Shown here: one piece after another, positions 10,664 through 20,884 of the stretch | Layout of the letters: each line of letters opens with the position of its first letter | Position numbering within the stretch: position 1 is the first letter of the stretch | Origin: Schizochytrium sp. CCTCC M209059 | Lineage: Eukaryota; Sar; Bigyra; Thraustochytrida; Thraustochytriidae | NCBI GenBank assembly: GCA_000818945.1 | Contig: KN805393.1 | Location: 148,827 to 212,826, forward strand | Direction of reading: 5' to 3' | Length of the DNA: 64,000 nucleotides | Notes under the pieces: generated by a model | What the model saw: the letters and a program-made list of their open reading frames with translations, nothing else | The model's database searches: none | Told to the model about the DNA's origin: nothing | Position numbers and translations under genes: made by a program

Positions 10664-12475
10664 TTACGTAGCCCGGACCCAGAAGTCGAAGCCTTTGACG
10701 ACCTTTCTGTGATCCGAGTAAAAGTGCACAACCATTTGCTCCGCCTCGGCATCCAAAGTCTGGGTCTTTTTGATTTTGCCATCAAATGTCTCACGTAGGA
10801 TAGTATCAACTTGGCCTTGTGTCAACGCGTCGAATGTGGCTTCGGCAGGCGACGTGACATCCCAAACCTCGAGAACATCTTTATTCGCCTGCGTCTTGCC
10901 TCCCTTCATGATCTTGAAGTTGACGTGCCTACCCGCGGGAGCGCGAATGATCCAACACAAGTCAGCGTTGTTGTCATAAACTCTGTCATCGTTTGTTTCG
11001 AGTTTGACCCAGGGTCCAAAGGCGGGTAGTTCGATGATCGCGTTGTCGTGCTTATGCTGACACTTGTCGCTCCAGTCTGCAACAACTTGTGGACAATCCT
11101 TGGATTTTGTCAAACATTTGCGCGAGGCTTCGTCAAGAATGAACCCTTCGGGGCAGCGACAATAGGCCTGCAAAAAGGCAGCTTCCTCCTCATACGTGTA
11201 AGACTTTTGGGGTCTAGGAAGGACAATGAAGGCTCGCTCAGCGTTGTCAGAACACTTATCGTTGAGGTTCGAGCCGCCGCACTTTTTTTCACAAGCAGGT
11301 TTGAAGCACTGCGTGAGGATCATGTTGTTCGGACAGGCTGGATAATCGCTCTCCGTGGCGACAATCAGGGCTTCCGTCGGGGGCGGTGTAGCTGGCGTGG
11401 GATACGGCGTCGGGACATTTGTTGGTGAAGGCGTCGGAAAGGGCACTTCGTTGGTGCAGGCGGAAGACTTGACCATCTGAACGCACTTCGCGACCTTTTT
11501 GTTGGTCTTCTTCCAAGAAATGGGCTTGTCATAGTGCAGTTCGCATGTGCCTTCGCTTAGCTTGTTGCCATAGAACTCGTAGGCTTTGCAGTACGTCGAG
11601 TCAAGACACTTTTGGTAGCAATTTTCCTCGCTGATGTCGCGATAGATGGTCCAGTCACCGCTGTAGTCTCGATTTCCGATATTTGTGGGCTTAGCAAAGC
11701 GGCAATATCCTTCACCGATGAGGTTTGGGCAGCTTAAAATCTCGTTGCGCTTGTGGACCTCGTACATGCATAGCTGCTGTGTCTTGATGTAGTTCGGACG
11801 GTTTCTGAGAGTTGCAATGATCTTTCCCGAACGTTTCATAATTAGCGGCGCACATTTATCGTAGCTTGACGTGTACTCGCTGTTCCCGTAGGTTGTCGTG
11901 TAAGAAGAAGAGTATTCAAACTTTGTCGAGTAGTCGCCATCCGCGTAATACGCGTCGAAGTCAGTCGAGTAGTCCCCTCGCCTCGAAGAGTACGAATCAT
12001 CCTCGTCAAATTCCGAAACGTAATTGCCGCTGCCGTAATCGTAATAGTGTGCATCACCAGTGCAGGAACGCCAGTCGATTGACCTCCCTAGCAAGTTGTC
12101 AAGTTGATCCGCATCTTTGGCGACCAAGAGAGAAGGCGCTTTCACCTTGTTTACTTGAGTTGTCCAGCCAATGAAAGCCCAGTCCTGACCCGTGCCCTTG
12201 AGTGCTTTTTCCATTGCTTTCGCTTGGGCTTGGTTGGTAATGACGGCACGATCGATTCTCGGGGAGTGCTCGAACGATCTCCAGCAGTAGTTGCGATTGG
12301 TCTGAAATTGGTCAATAAATGTTCGGTCCTCATCATCATTTGCAAGACCGATGCACCATCCATCCTGAAAGTAAAATCCTTGGACGCACTCGTCGCTGGA
12401 CTTGCTCGCCTCCGCGTCGAAGAACAGCGCCGCTAGTGTTGCAGTGGCAATGAAGGCGACTGCAAGGCGTGCCAT
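10664..12475 (-). CDS. Secreted CTLD-PAN-TIL-CUB protein, paralog 2 (603 aa)
   Basis: It has the same modular order as the 7364-9301 gene and close sequence similarity. Signal peptide 1-23; lectin-like domain about 30-238 (GFYFQDGWC, AVIT, WAFIGW) carrying a Tyr/Ser/Asp-rich insert at about 139-206; PAN module about 249-331 (ENCYQKC, EGTCELHYDKP). The Pro/Thr linker is short (about 346-368, less than half that of paralog 1). The TIL-like module starts at CPNNMILTQC (about 381-460), and the CUB-like end contains NADLCWIIRAPAG, DVLEVWD and FDFWVRA. The protein is predicted extracellular. Linker length and insert sequence are the main differences from paralog 1, as expected after tandem duplication with relaxed constraint on those segments. 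The start ATG is unambiguous and gives the signal peptide directly. Confidence 0.88.
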   Translation of the reverse strand: MARLAVAFIATATLAALFFDAEASKSSDECVQGFYFQDGWCIGLANDDEDRTFIDQFQTNRNYCWRSFEHSPRIDRAVITNQAQAKAMEKALKGTGQDWAFIGWTTQVNKVKAPSLLVAKDADQLDNLLGRSIDWRSCTGDAHYYDYGSGNYVSEFDEDDSYSSRRGDYSTDFDAYYADGDYSTKFEYSSSYTTTYGNSEYTSSYDKCAPLIMKRSGKIIATLRNRPNYIKTQQLCMYEVHKRNEILSCPNLIGEGYCRFAKPTNIGNRDYSGDWTIYRDISEENCYQKCLDSTYCKAYEFYGNKLSEGTCELHYDKPISWKKTNKKVAKCVQMVKSSACTNEVPFPTPSPTNVPTPYPTPATPPPTEALIVATESDYPACPNNMILTQCFKPACEKKCGGSNLNDKCSDNAERAFIVLPRPQKSYTYEEEAAFLQAYCRCPEGFILDEASRKCLTKSKDCPQVVADWSDKCQHKHDNAIIELPAFGPWVKLETNDDRVYDNNADLCWIIRAPAGRHVNFKIMKGGKTQANKDVLEVWDVTSPAEATFDALTQGQVDTILRETFDGKIKKTQTLDAEAEQMVVHFYSDHRKVVKGFDFWVRAT

Positions 12476-13858
12476 GATGCCACCAGCTTGAGTACGATTC
12501 TGCTTCTACGTTTCTATTTTGCTTGCTTTCCTACTTCCTTGCTTCCTTGCTTCTTTGCTTGCTTTCTTGAAATTTGTCTTCTGCCGCCTTGTTTTTCAGT
12601 AATTGACTGAGTTTGCCTGAGATGGGCTCTTTGCTCGACAATAACTCAGTGGTCAACGCACTTCATTTCCGCGAGAAGCGGAGTATGTGTGAGCTAGAGT
12701 CCACGGAGCGCGGTCTTCCTTCATTCTCCGTGCCAGCGCCGCGTTCGCGTACACGGAAGCTGGTTGACCTCAAGTCAACAAACTATTAGACTGGGCGCGT
12801 TCGGGTGTAAATTCTCTGGGATCACAAAGGATTCCTGACAACGACTGGCGCGGTCTCCTTAAGAGGCTAACGCATTGAAAGAGAAGCATGGAGCCAGCCC
12901 GAACCTGCTCAACCCGGCTGCCTGCAGGCTGACCAACCTTGTCCGCGTATATCCCGCTTGCACCACGGTCGCTCAAAGCTGATGCTAGCAGCGCCCGCCG
13001 GGCAGGGCAAGCGGACGGCCCCTCACCGCCCCGCTACCGGCATTGCCCGCGAGGCTGAACTCTGTCTGCGTAGCGCGTCTCGGCCTGTGGCGGCAGAGTC
13101 TTCACGGCGATCCGGCACGCTCCATTCATCCCATCGCGTCGCTTGCTTGCTTTTGCTTTGTGGCACGCCACCCATCTTCCCCACAGCTTCATGCGTGGGG
13201 GCATGAGAAGTCACGTGTGATTGGCTTGCCTTCCAACTCGGAGAGCTGCGGTTGGTCCGGTGAGCCGGCTCCATAGGCTCGCTCCTTCCAGCGAGGGCTG
13301 GGTTGGTCACTGGTGATCAGGCTAGCGAGACCTGCACGGTCGCGCCAAAGCCGCCACCTCCGCGCCAGTGGCCGTGCTCATGTGCCGTCATGCCAAGCCA
13401 CGCCCAATCGGACGGAGGGACGGGCGCGACGCGAGACGATGAGAGAGTTGTGGACGCAGCCGAGTACGGGTGGGGTAGTCAGTAAGAGCCGTTTGTACTC
13501 CGTCGAGGGGAGGGACGCGGGTTGTTGCCGTGGTGAAGGGCCTTGTCACGTGTTGTAAGCCTCGGGTAATCTGGCAGGCTGCTGCTCACGGCCGCGTTGA
13601 CGAGGTTCGCGGTCTGCCCCGCCCCCCGCGCTCGCACAAGCCCTTTCTCTGAGGAAGTCGACCACTCGGGTGCGCAGCCAGCATCGACCGTTGAGCATTC
13701 ATGATGACAAAAAAATCGTGAAACGTGTTATCATTGGCCTTCTATTTTATGCCCCTGGTCTGACGGTATGAATGTACAGGTACGTAGGTGGATGACTTAT
13801 TGCGACCTGCCGGGATGCTGCGAAAGCAGGATGATTTAGTTGGCTCTCACGCGCTTCT
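12476..13858. other. Intergenic region between paralogs 2 and 3
   Basis: No supportable gene. Right upstream of the ATG at 12475 lies a CTTGCTTC-type repeat (12515-12570), which reads as GAAGCAAG in the sense of the downstream transcript. The remainder (12.7-13.7 kb) is unique GC-rich sequence. The segment 13690-13860 is AT-richer and should hold the 3' flank of paralog 3. Confidence 0.45.
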
Positions 13859-15187
13859 TCATGCTCGCGCGTCCTGGAGCTGCATCATCAGTCCAGCGAA
13901 GAGCAGCGCCATGGCACTCACGGAAATTCCTCCGGGAGCTGCGCGAGTCGCAGAAGATGGCACGATGTCGTCCGAGTCGGTAATGTTTGTCTGCTCAGAA
14001 TTGGGCGTGGGCTGGGGCGTAGATTCGAGCTCGAGCGTGGGGGCAGACGTCTGCGAATCTTGGTCTGCTGAGATATCGTGCGTGGTCTCGGGCGTGGGCT
14101 CCGGCGTGGCCTCGGGCGTGGGTTTGGGTGTAGGCTTGGGCGTAGAGTACGAGACTTTGTCAGTGCAGTCAGTTTCCTCTTTGAGGGCGACGCAGCGCGT
14201 GATCTCGTGATTTGAGGTTGTCTTTACATTGACGGGCTCGTCAAAGTGCAATTCGCACATGCCCTTGTCGACGCTCTCGCCATAAAACTCGTAGGCCTTG
14301 CAGTACTTGAAGCTGAGGCACTTTTCGTAACATTCTTCTTCGCTAATGTCCTCACGGTTCGAACTGTCGCCCGAATAGTCTTTCTTACGTTGATCGGTAG
14401 GCTTAGCGAAGCGGCAAAAGCCGTTACCCAGGAGATGTGGGCACGACACGGAACTCTCTCGCTCGGGGACCTCGTACATACAAACAGGGAAAGAACTGGT
14501 GTATTCGTCCGCCTGAGAATAAGTTTGCGCTGTGACTGTGACTTTGCCAGATCGCGTCATAATAAGCTCCGAATTTTCTGTGCACCCACTCGAATACGCA
14601 TAAGAGTCGCGATCCGAACTGTAAGAGGGAGTGTAATAATAGTCGTCTTCCCCGTAATAATGCCACCGACTGCGGCCGCTGCTGCGAGCGTGCGTATCTA
14701 CGGAACCGTAATTTCCCTCGTCTTCAGTAAAGTAGTGATCTGAATCTGGTGAGCAGTCCATCTCAAATTGTTCGACGCCGAGCATACTTTTGAGTTTCTT
14801 CGGCTTCCTTCTGATGTCTGGATCAGGAGCTTCGAGCTTCGCAACAGACCCAAGTTTGTAATTCTCATAGGGAGCCCATCCGATAAAGGCCCACTTCAGG
14901 TCTTCGCCGCCCAGGACCTTTTTCAGCGCCGTGACCTGGGCATTATTCGTAATTGTTGCGGCTTTGACCTGGCGACCATGCTTAAACTTTTTCTCGCAAA
15001 AGGTCTCATCCTGTTTGAATTGATGAGCATAGGTCTTCTTATACTCGCGGTTGCCCAAGCCAAGGCACCATCCATCGTGAAAGTAGAAACCTTCAACACA
15101 GCGCGAGCTGGTCGAGCTTGCCTCAATGTGAGCCGTGGTCAAAAAGACCATGCCCACAATCAGCAAGAAAATATGTTTCTGCATCAT
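13859..15187 (-). CDS. CTLD-PAN protein with C-terminal membrane-anchor signal, paralog 3
   Basis: The gene starts at ATG 15187 (a second ATG follows immediately) and encodes 442 residues. A signal peptide (about 1-22) is followed by a lectin-like domain (GFYFHDGWC, ATITN, WAFIGW) with a Tyr/Ser/Asp-rich insert, a PAN module (EECYEKC, GMCELHFDEP) and a Pro/Thr/Glu linker of repeated PTPEPTPE type. Instead of the TIL-like and CUB-like modules of its neighbours, it ends in a small-residue stretch (AAPGGISVS) and a hydrophobic tail (AMALLFAGLMM). That pattern fits a GPI-attachment signal, or less likely a tail anchor because six polar or charged residues follow the hydrophobic run. It is most similar to paralog 4 (about 19.0-20.9 kb). 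It is probably a cell-surface-tethered form of an otherwise secreted family. Confidence 0.87.
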   Translation of the reverse strand: MMQKHIFLLIVGMVFLTTAHIEASSTSSRCVEGFYFHDGWCLGLGNREYKKTYAHQFKQDETFCEKKFKHGRQVKAATITNNAQVTALKKVLGGEDLKWAFIGWAPYENYKLGSVAKLEAPDPDIRRKPKKLKSMLGVEQFEMDCSPDSDHYFTEDEGNYGSVDTHARSSGRSRWHYYGEDDYYYTPSYSSDRDSYAYSSGCTENSELIMTRSGKVTVTAQTYSQADEYTSSFPVCMYEVPERESSVSCPHLLGNGFCRFAKPTDQRKKDYSGDSSNREDISEEECYEKCLSFKYCKAYEFYGESVDKGMCELHFDEPVNVKTTSNHEITRCVALKEETDCTDKVSYSTPKPTPKPTPEATPEPTPETTHDISADQDSQTSAPTLELESTPQPTPNSEQTNITDSDDIVPSSATRAAPGGISVSAMALLFAGLMMQLQDARA

Positions 15188-16342
15188 AGACAATTGCTTC
15201 CTGCCTTGGCGCTGCGGTCGGCTGCTTGTGTGCCTGTCTCCTTGGCTGTCTCTGCCTGTCTGCTGGCGGCTTTCTTATGAGCAAAGTTGTGGATTTGCTT
15301 GTCGTCGTATGCGGTCTGCAGACCGCACCGCACGGCGAATGGATTGTCCTTGGGCAGTTCGTCGACGCGGACCGCACAATAGCCAGCCAGCCACTCATCC
15401 AGCCACTCATCTAGCACGACAGACAGTGGGCCACTAGCGTGGACCACAGTGACACTTTGCAGCAAGGCTTTTACTTCCGGGACTTGAGTTGCGCCGACCG
15501 GACCGGCCGCTGACCGGACTGGCGGCTGCGAATGAGGCTGGCTGACCATGGCGGCTTGAAGCGTTCGGGACGGCTGCAATCCACCACCACTTCGAATTCT
15601 CAATCGCCTCTTCTCGCCTGCATCCCGTTCCGGGATCATGCCGCCTCGCCTTCCCTCGCCACGTCTCCCACAGCTCGCGCGAATTCCGCGCACGTGCTGC
15701 GGTCAACGCGGCACAAACAAGTACGTACAACGAGGCTGACGTTGGCCAGAAGAGGGCTAGCAGCGGCGAGCGGCTTTTCTTGCTGCAGCTGCGCACTGGA
15801 CTGGCCGCGCCAGCGCACTGCGCGCGTCCGCGGCACGAGCTGTGCTGAAGGTAGCGACTGCGCAAAGAGTGTGAGATAAGCAAGTGCAGGCACGGGAGAC
15901 GAGGCAGCGTTTCTCGGGTTGGAAGCGACCTGGTCAACGCGTAGAGTTGATCCAGAGTGACCGTGGATCGACTACGTGCGGGTCCGCACGGCGTAGCGAG
16001 TAGTTGGAGAAGCATACGGAGGCGAGGACACCGAGCTCGGCCGGCGCACGTGACGGCGACAAAGCTTACCTTCCGTGTTGGATGCTTGCAAGCAAAGTAG
16101 AGATGAGATTTGTCATGACGATTTCTACACAAAAGATAGGCGACTTCAACCATAAGCGCTTGCGCTGCCACTAGCACTAGGATCAGCACCCGCACCAGCA
16201 CCCGCACCAGCACCAGCGCCAGGACGAGGACTAGCACTAGCAAGTTCGCGCCCGCTTCTTGACAACGCAGACACTGTTAGCCATCTGAAAAACCATCGTA
16301 CAAGCCGCAAGTTGGTCTACCTAAATAGACAATTTCTCCCGC
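15188..16342. other. Intergenic region between paralog 3 and the fucosyltransferase
   Basis: No supportable gene. It includes short direct repeats around 15380-15410 (CCAGCCACTCAT twice) and the minisatellite at 16169-16241. A 270-codon frame across it is driven by that repeat and has no ATG-supported, protein-like start. Confidence 0.45.
16169..16241. repeat. Minisatellite of CAGCACCCGCAC/CTAGCA units
   Basis: Imperfect tandem units (CAGCACCCGCAC about three times, flanked by CTAGCACTAG on both sides) downstream of the fucosyltransferase stop codon, taken in that gene's direction. Confidence 0.75.
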
Positions 16343-17827
16343 TTAGTCAAAGCAACGACGCGGAGACTCAAATGGTGCTCCTTGCCGCCAAATAATCTCC
16401 TGTCGGCAGTGATCCCAACCAAGATTCATACGACGCGCATAGGCCCAGCGACATCGCCGACATTCGGAGTGCGTGCGGGTAAAGGCAAAAGTGCGCTCAA
16501 AGCGCTCAGAGAACGGCTTGAAGCGCCATGCATGGTACTCCATGTATGCAGTGCGATTCTTTGTGAGATAAAGAAGGTGTTCCCCGAGTTCCTCAAAGGA
16601 GGCAAAGTCGGCGGCGCTGACGACCGAATGCTCTGGTACATACAAGTTCACGTTGGGAGCGCCAAGGTAAACTGGCAGGGAGCCCGAACTGAGCGCTCCC
16701 CAAACCTTTTCGGTAATGTAGTCATCCGAGTTTTCATTCTCCGCAGACAAGTGAAAGAGGTACTTGCGCATCATGCCTGGTTTGTCAGATCTTTCGATAT
16801 CAGCGGGCCAGGGCGCATTGTTTAGACACGAGCTCACACTGTCGACCTGAATGTATTTTTGGAGCGTTCTGACGAGACCTTCGCGATTGTTGAGGCTCCG
16901 ACAATTCCTTGCGGCAAAGGAGATACCCGGGATGACCTCCGTAAAATTAACAGGAGTAGTTTTGATGTCGTATTCTGCTTCAGAATAATAAGGCATCGGG
17001 ATGTCGCTTAGATAGGAGGTCGTGGACAGACCATCCTGAGTGCCTTTTTGCCTTGATTGAGGGTAGTGTTTAGGTCCCTCCATTGTTGACATAAACGTGG
17101 TCCGAACATCCCGCTCATCATACACCGAAAACGTGCCTACCAGGGGCCCGCCTCCTTTGATGACGCACGGGACGTCACATTTTGCCACTCTTCCAGTGCT
17201 ACTTTGCGCGGCTTTGGAGTATCGCTCTTGGGCGACACGTTTCAATGTGTCGCTGTCTTCAATATCGAAAAATTCTGAGGAAATGGTATCTGCAGCAGTA
17301 GAAGCATCGCCGTCATTTTTAGAAGTAGCAAAATCAGTATTGGCAGGCGCAGCAGCATCGACAGCAGAGACAAACTCTTTTGTAGGTTGCGGTGGTTGGC
17401 TTTGCGCGTCGATATCGCTGTTTTGGTTGCGATGGGTAGAGATGTCACGAGACTTGACAGGGGTGCTATCAGATTTTACAGAGACTGCATCCTCTTGTCG
17501 AACGGGGTGAATATACTGCGTATCATGCTCACTGAGGTCGACCGATGCGCGAAGTGTAGTACTCATTTCTATTGGTGAACGCGTGACTTGTACGCCACGT
17601 GCATCGCGCAAACTTTCGTTTCCTGCTTGTAAACTGGTCACGCTCGCGCAGGCATGCATTACGTAGAGGACAACACTTAGGCCCACGAGCGCCATCCCCG
17701 CGCTCCTCCACTGCCGGCGCTGCAGCTTGGCCTTCACTGCGGCCCTGAACGCGCTCGCCCGCAGGCCCTTTCGCTGGACGTCATCCTCCTCTCGGCCGAG
17801 GAGCGGCGCCTTTCCTCGCGTGCGCAT
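16343..17827 (-). CDS. GT10-family fucosyltransferase, type II Golgi membrane protein
   Basis: The 494-residue product has a short basic cytosolic tail, one membrane anchor at about residues 44-62 (GMALVGLSVVLYVMHACA), a Ser/Thr/Asp-rich stem, and a C-terminal catalytic region. The GT10 donor-binding signature is clear: YLFHLSAENENSDDYITEKV followed by GSLPVYLGAPN, then VPEHSVVSAADF and the EELGEHL helix. This matches the FENS...DYVTEK...GAVPVVLG...VDDF order of alpha-1,3-fucosyltransferases, with Ala-Glu-Asn replacing the usual Phe-Glu-Asn. It would move fucose from GDP-fucose to N- or O-glycans in the Golgi. It lies inside the array of secreted Pro/Thr-rich lectin-like paralogs, same strand, so those glycoproteins are plausible substrates (inference from position only). 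Acceptor linkage cannot be told from sequence. Confidence 0.9.
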   Translation of the reverse strand: MRTRGKAPLLGREEDDVQRKGLRASAFRAAVKAKLQRRQWRSAGMALVGLSVVLYVMHACASVTSLQAGNESLRDARGVQVTRSPIEMSTTLRASVDLSEHDTQYIHPVRQEDAVSVKSDSTPVKSRDISTHRNQNSDIDAQSQPPQPTKEFVSAVDAAAPANTDFATSKNDGDASTAADTISSEFFDIEDSDTLKRVAQERYSKAAQSSTGRVAKCDVPCVIKGGGPLVGTFSVYDERDVRTTFMSTMEGPKHYPQSRQKGTQDGLSTTSYLSDIPMPYYSEAEYDIKTTPVNFTEVIPGISFAARNCRSLNNREGLVRTLQKYIQVDSVSSCLNNAPWPADIERSDKPGMMRKYLFHLSAENENSDDYITEKVWGALSSGSLPVYLGAPNVNLYVPEHSVVSAADFASFEELGEHLLYLTKNRTAYMEYHAWRFKPFSERFERTFAFTRTHSECRRCRWAYARRMNLGWDHCRQEIIWRQGAPFESPRRCFD

Positions 17828-19045
17828 CCTCTACCGCCCGCCCGCGTCGCGCGAGCTTGCTTGCTTGCGCCCGCACGCACGCACGCCCGCGCGCGGCTGC
17901 TGCTCCGCCCGCGGCCGTGCCTCCCGGCCCCGCGTCTCCGTTTCCAGTCTGCTCGATTGATCATCGCTCGCTCGCGACACCTGTCCTGCGCAACGCATTT
18001 TGCCGCGGCGGGTCGGCCATTTACGAACCTTCTTCCCCGGCTGCTATGATAGGCCCAGCCTAGTATACGTACGTAGGTCATGTCATGCGAGCTGCAGCTG
18101 CGTTATCCCAACCAAGTTCGTTCATGAGGCGCGTCCTCCGCTGGCCATGCCTGCAGCCGGCTGGCTGGCTGGCTGGCTGGCCTGAATGAAGGGCCAGCCG
18201 ATCGAGCGAGGCTGCCTTTGCGCAGGGCCCAGCGAGCCGCCGTCGCGTCCGAGGCTCCGAGGCTCGCGGTCGAGGCGGCCGGCTCAACCCAATCATTCCC
18301 ACCTGCTGCAGCTGCCTGGACTGCTGCTGCCGCCAATGTTCGCTTTGCTCGCGGTCTCTTCCCATTCCATCGCACACCCCCCCTCTTTTTTAACGATCGC
18401 ATAAGCACAAACAGGTGCACACACCCCCTTATTATCGTGGCCATGGTGGGTGACGGTCTTGAGGGAGCAAGGTAGCCTTAATGTCGCGCGCGAATGGTAG
18501 GGGACGCGGTAATGGGAAGGGTGGGAACGAGGATGCGATTGGATGGGATGCGAGGTGCGATGCGATGCGAAGCGTGTAAGCGTGCATGACAAGGAGGAGC
18601 TGATTGGGATGGTTGAATACCGGATAGTGAGTGGGTCAGTAAACTGGAGCGCTTTACGTTTGAGGTGGGTGAGAGGGAGACGAGGACGACTTTTGAACGC
18701 CTTCCTGTGATGTACAATACAAAGATCCCGACGCTTGATTCAAGACGTCAGTCGACGGATGACATGAGAATCTTTCGCTTCGAAGGTTATTTAAAAGCAG
18801 ATTCTTTTTCTGGGCGATTGGGCTTAGACTTCTCTCGTGCTCCCCCTACATACACACGACTCACAGAAAATTGAGCTTCCTATTCCTGAAAGATGCGACA
18901 TCAACATTTAGATGTCACCTGACAGTGTACCAAGCGTGAGGATGCTAGCGAGCAAAAGAACCTAGCGTGGAAGAAAAGATCGAATCGCTGTTCATCTTCA
19001 AGTTGAAGGGAATAAATAGATGCGAAAATCATTGCAAGTATTTGA
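17828..19045. other. Intergenic region upstream of the fucosyltransferase
   Basis: No supportable gene. The first 60 bases upstream of the ATG at 17827 include CTTG (17853-17866) and CACG (17872-17885) runs. A GGCT microsatellite lies at 18161-18181. The stretch 18700-19045 is AT-richer and should contain the 3' flank of paralog 4. Confidence 0.45.
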
Positions 19046-20884
19046 CTAGACGTACATGACCCAAAAGTTGAAGCCAGTCTGAACCTTCTTCTTGTCCGAG
19101 TAAAAGTGAACAACCATCTGCTGCGCCTCGGCGTCAAGCGTCGTTCGCCGCTTCACCTTGCCATCAAAGGTTTCGCGAAGCTCGGTATCTACATCGCCAC
19201 TGCTAAGCGCATCAAAGGTGGCCTCCGAAGGTGAAAGAACATCCCATACCTCGAGCACGTCCTTTTTGGCTTGAGACTTGCCGCCGCCTTCGACTTGCAA
19301 AATGATCTTGTTGCCTTTGGGGGCGCGAATGATCCAGCACAAGTCAGCGTTGTTCTCGTATTTTTTCGCCACGTTTGTCTCGAGCTTGGTCCACGAGCCG
19401 ATGGTCGTGAGATCGACGACTACATTGTCGTCGTCTTCCTGACACTTGTCGGTCCATGCAGCAATGGCGGGCGGGCAGTCCTTTCCTTTCTTGACGCATT
19501 TGCGCGATACCGCGTCCTTGATCAGGCCTTCCGGACAACGACAATAGGTCTCAATGAAAGTGGCTTCGGCACCGTAGCTGTACGAGGACTTGGGGTCCGG
19601 GAGGTCAATGCAGACGCGATCAGCCTTCTTGGAGCATTTGCCGTTAAGCTTGCGATCTCCGCACTTCTTCTCGCACTCGGGCTTGAAGCACTGTGCCAGG
19701 ATCATGTTGTTCGGGCATGACGGGTATTCGTCATCGTTCTGAGGGATGATACCAGGCGTGGGACGAGGCGTCGGCCGCGTCGGCCGAGAAGTTGGAAAAG
19801 GTGTAGGGCTTGGAATGGGCTCCGGCGTGGGCTCCGGCGTGGCAAAGGTAACTTCATCCGAGCAGTCCTTGTCTTTGACGAGGACAACGCAGCGCGTGAC
19901 TTTATGATGAAAAGTCGGCTTGACGCAAGTAGGTGTATCAAAGTGTAACTCGCACGTGCCTTTCTCTCTATTCTTGCCGTAAAACTCGTAGGCCTTGCAG
20001 TATTTGAATTGACGGCACTTCTTGTAGCACTTTTCCTCACTGATGTCCTCGCGGTTCGAGCTGTCGCCAGTGTAATCCAACTCGCGAAGATCCGTGGGCT
20101 TGGCAAAGCGACAGTAGCCGTTGCCCAAAAGCTGCGGGCAGGTCTTGGATCCCTTTCGCTCAGGGACCTCGTACATACATACCGGGGACGACTTGGCGTA
20201 GTTGTCCGTCACCCACGAATTTGTGGAGACAGTGACGTCGCCAGACCGTGTCATGATGAGCTCAGACTTTTTGTTGCATCCACCAGCGTTCTCACTATCA
20301 TAGGCGAATGGATTTGACGAGTAGCTGTAGCTGTCGTACTTGCCACTCTTGGACGAATAGTATCCATATCCTCTGTTGTTGTAGTAGAACTCCTCCAAGT
20401 ACGTGTCTACCCCCGAGTAATCGGATTCAGAGTAATACTGCGTCCTTCCCGAACAGCTGCTGACGTCAATGTTGACACCAAGCATATTCTTGAGGGCCTT
20501 GGGCGTCTTCTTTATGCCAAGCCTGGATGCCTCGAGCTTTTTGATCGAGCCGCCGCGATAGTCTTTGGGAGGCGCCCAGCCAATAAAAGCCCAAGGAAGG
20601 TCCTCTCCATCAAGGACTTTTTGGAGCGCCTCGAGTTGGCCTTCGTTGGTAATGGTGGCCGGTTGAATGTCGCGGCCATGCGCAAACCTCTTTTGGCAAA
20701 AGCTATGATCTTCGCTAAGAAACTGATGAGCCCAGCGCTTCCTCTTGTCTCGGTTCGCAAGGCCAAGACACCATCCATCGTGAAAGTAGAAGCCTTCGAC
20801 GCAGCGAGAGCTCGTGGAGCTGGCCTCAATACCAACGCAGATAGCCAGCAAAAGGCCTGTGATGAGCACACAGATGCAATCCAT
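19046..20884 (-). CDS. Secreted CTLD-PAN-TIL-CUB protein, paralog 4
   Basis: I start the gene at ATG 20884 because it puts a signal peptide (MDCICVLITGLLLAICVG) at the N-terminus, as in the three paralogs; this gives 612 residues. An in-frame ATG at 21010 would add 42 polar residues before the signal peptide, which is less likely. Modules in order: lectin-like domain (GFYFHDGWC, ATITN, WAFIGW) with a Tyr/Ser/Asn-rich insert containing a run of Tyr-Tyr-Asn-Asn type; PAN module (EKCYKKC, GTCELHFDTP); Pro/Thr linker (PTPEPIPSPTPFPTSRPT); TIL-like module starting CPNNMILAQC; and CUB-like end (NADLCWIIRAPKG, DVLEVWD, FNFWVMYV). Its lectin and PAN sequences are closest to paralog 3, so 3 and 4 form one subgroup and 1 and 2 another. 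Confidence 0.88.
   Translation of the reverse strand: MDCICVLITGLLLAICVGIEASSTSSRCVEGFYFHDGWCLGLANRDKRKRWAHQFLSEDHSFCQKRFAHGRDIQPATITNEGQLEALQKVLDGEDLPWAFIGWAPPKDYRGGSIKKLEASRLGIKKTPKALKNMLGVNIDVSSCSGRTQYYSESDYSGVDTYLEEFYYNNRGYGYYSSKSGKYDSYSYSSNPFAYDSENAGGCNKKSELIMTRSGDVTVSTNSWVTDNYAKSSPVCMYEVPERKGSKTCPQLLGNGYCRFAKPTDLRELDYTGDSSNREDISEEKCYKKCRQFKYCKAYEFYGKNREKGTCELHFDTPTCVKPTFHHKVTRCVVLVKDKDCSDEVTFATPEPTPEPIPSPTPFPTSRPTRPTPRPTPGIIPQNDDEYPSCPNNMILAQCFKPECEKKCGDRKLNGKCSKKADRVCIDLPDPKSSYSYGAEATFIETYCRCPEGLIKDAVSRKCVKKGKDCPPAIAAWTDKCQEDDDNVVVDLTTIGSWTKLETNVAKKYENNADLCWIIRAPKGNKIILQVEGGGKSQAKKDVLEVWDVLSPSEATFDALSSGDVDTELRETFDGKVKRRTTLDAEAQQMVVHFYSDKKKVQTGFNFWVMYV

Noticed and set aside
15434..16243. 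269-codon minus-strand frame with Leu/Val-rich start
   Set aside because: The apparent hydrophobic N-terminus is the translated CAGCAC minisatellite; the rest is intergenic noise.
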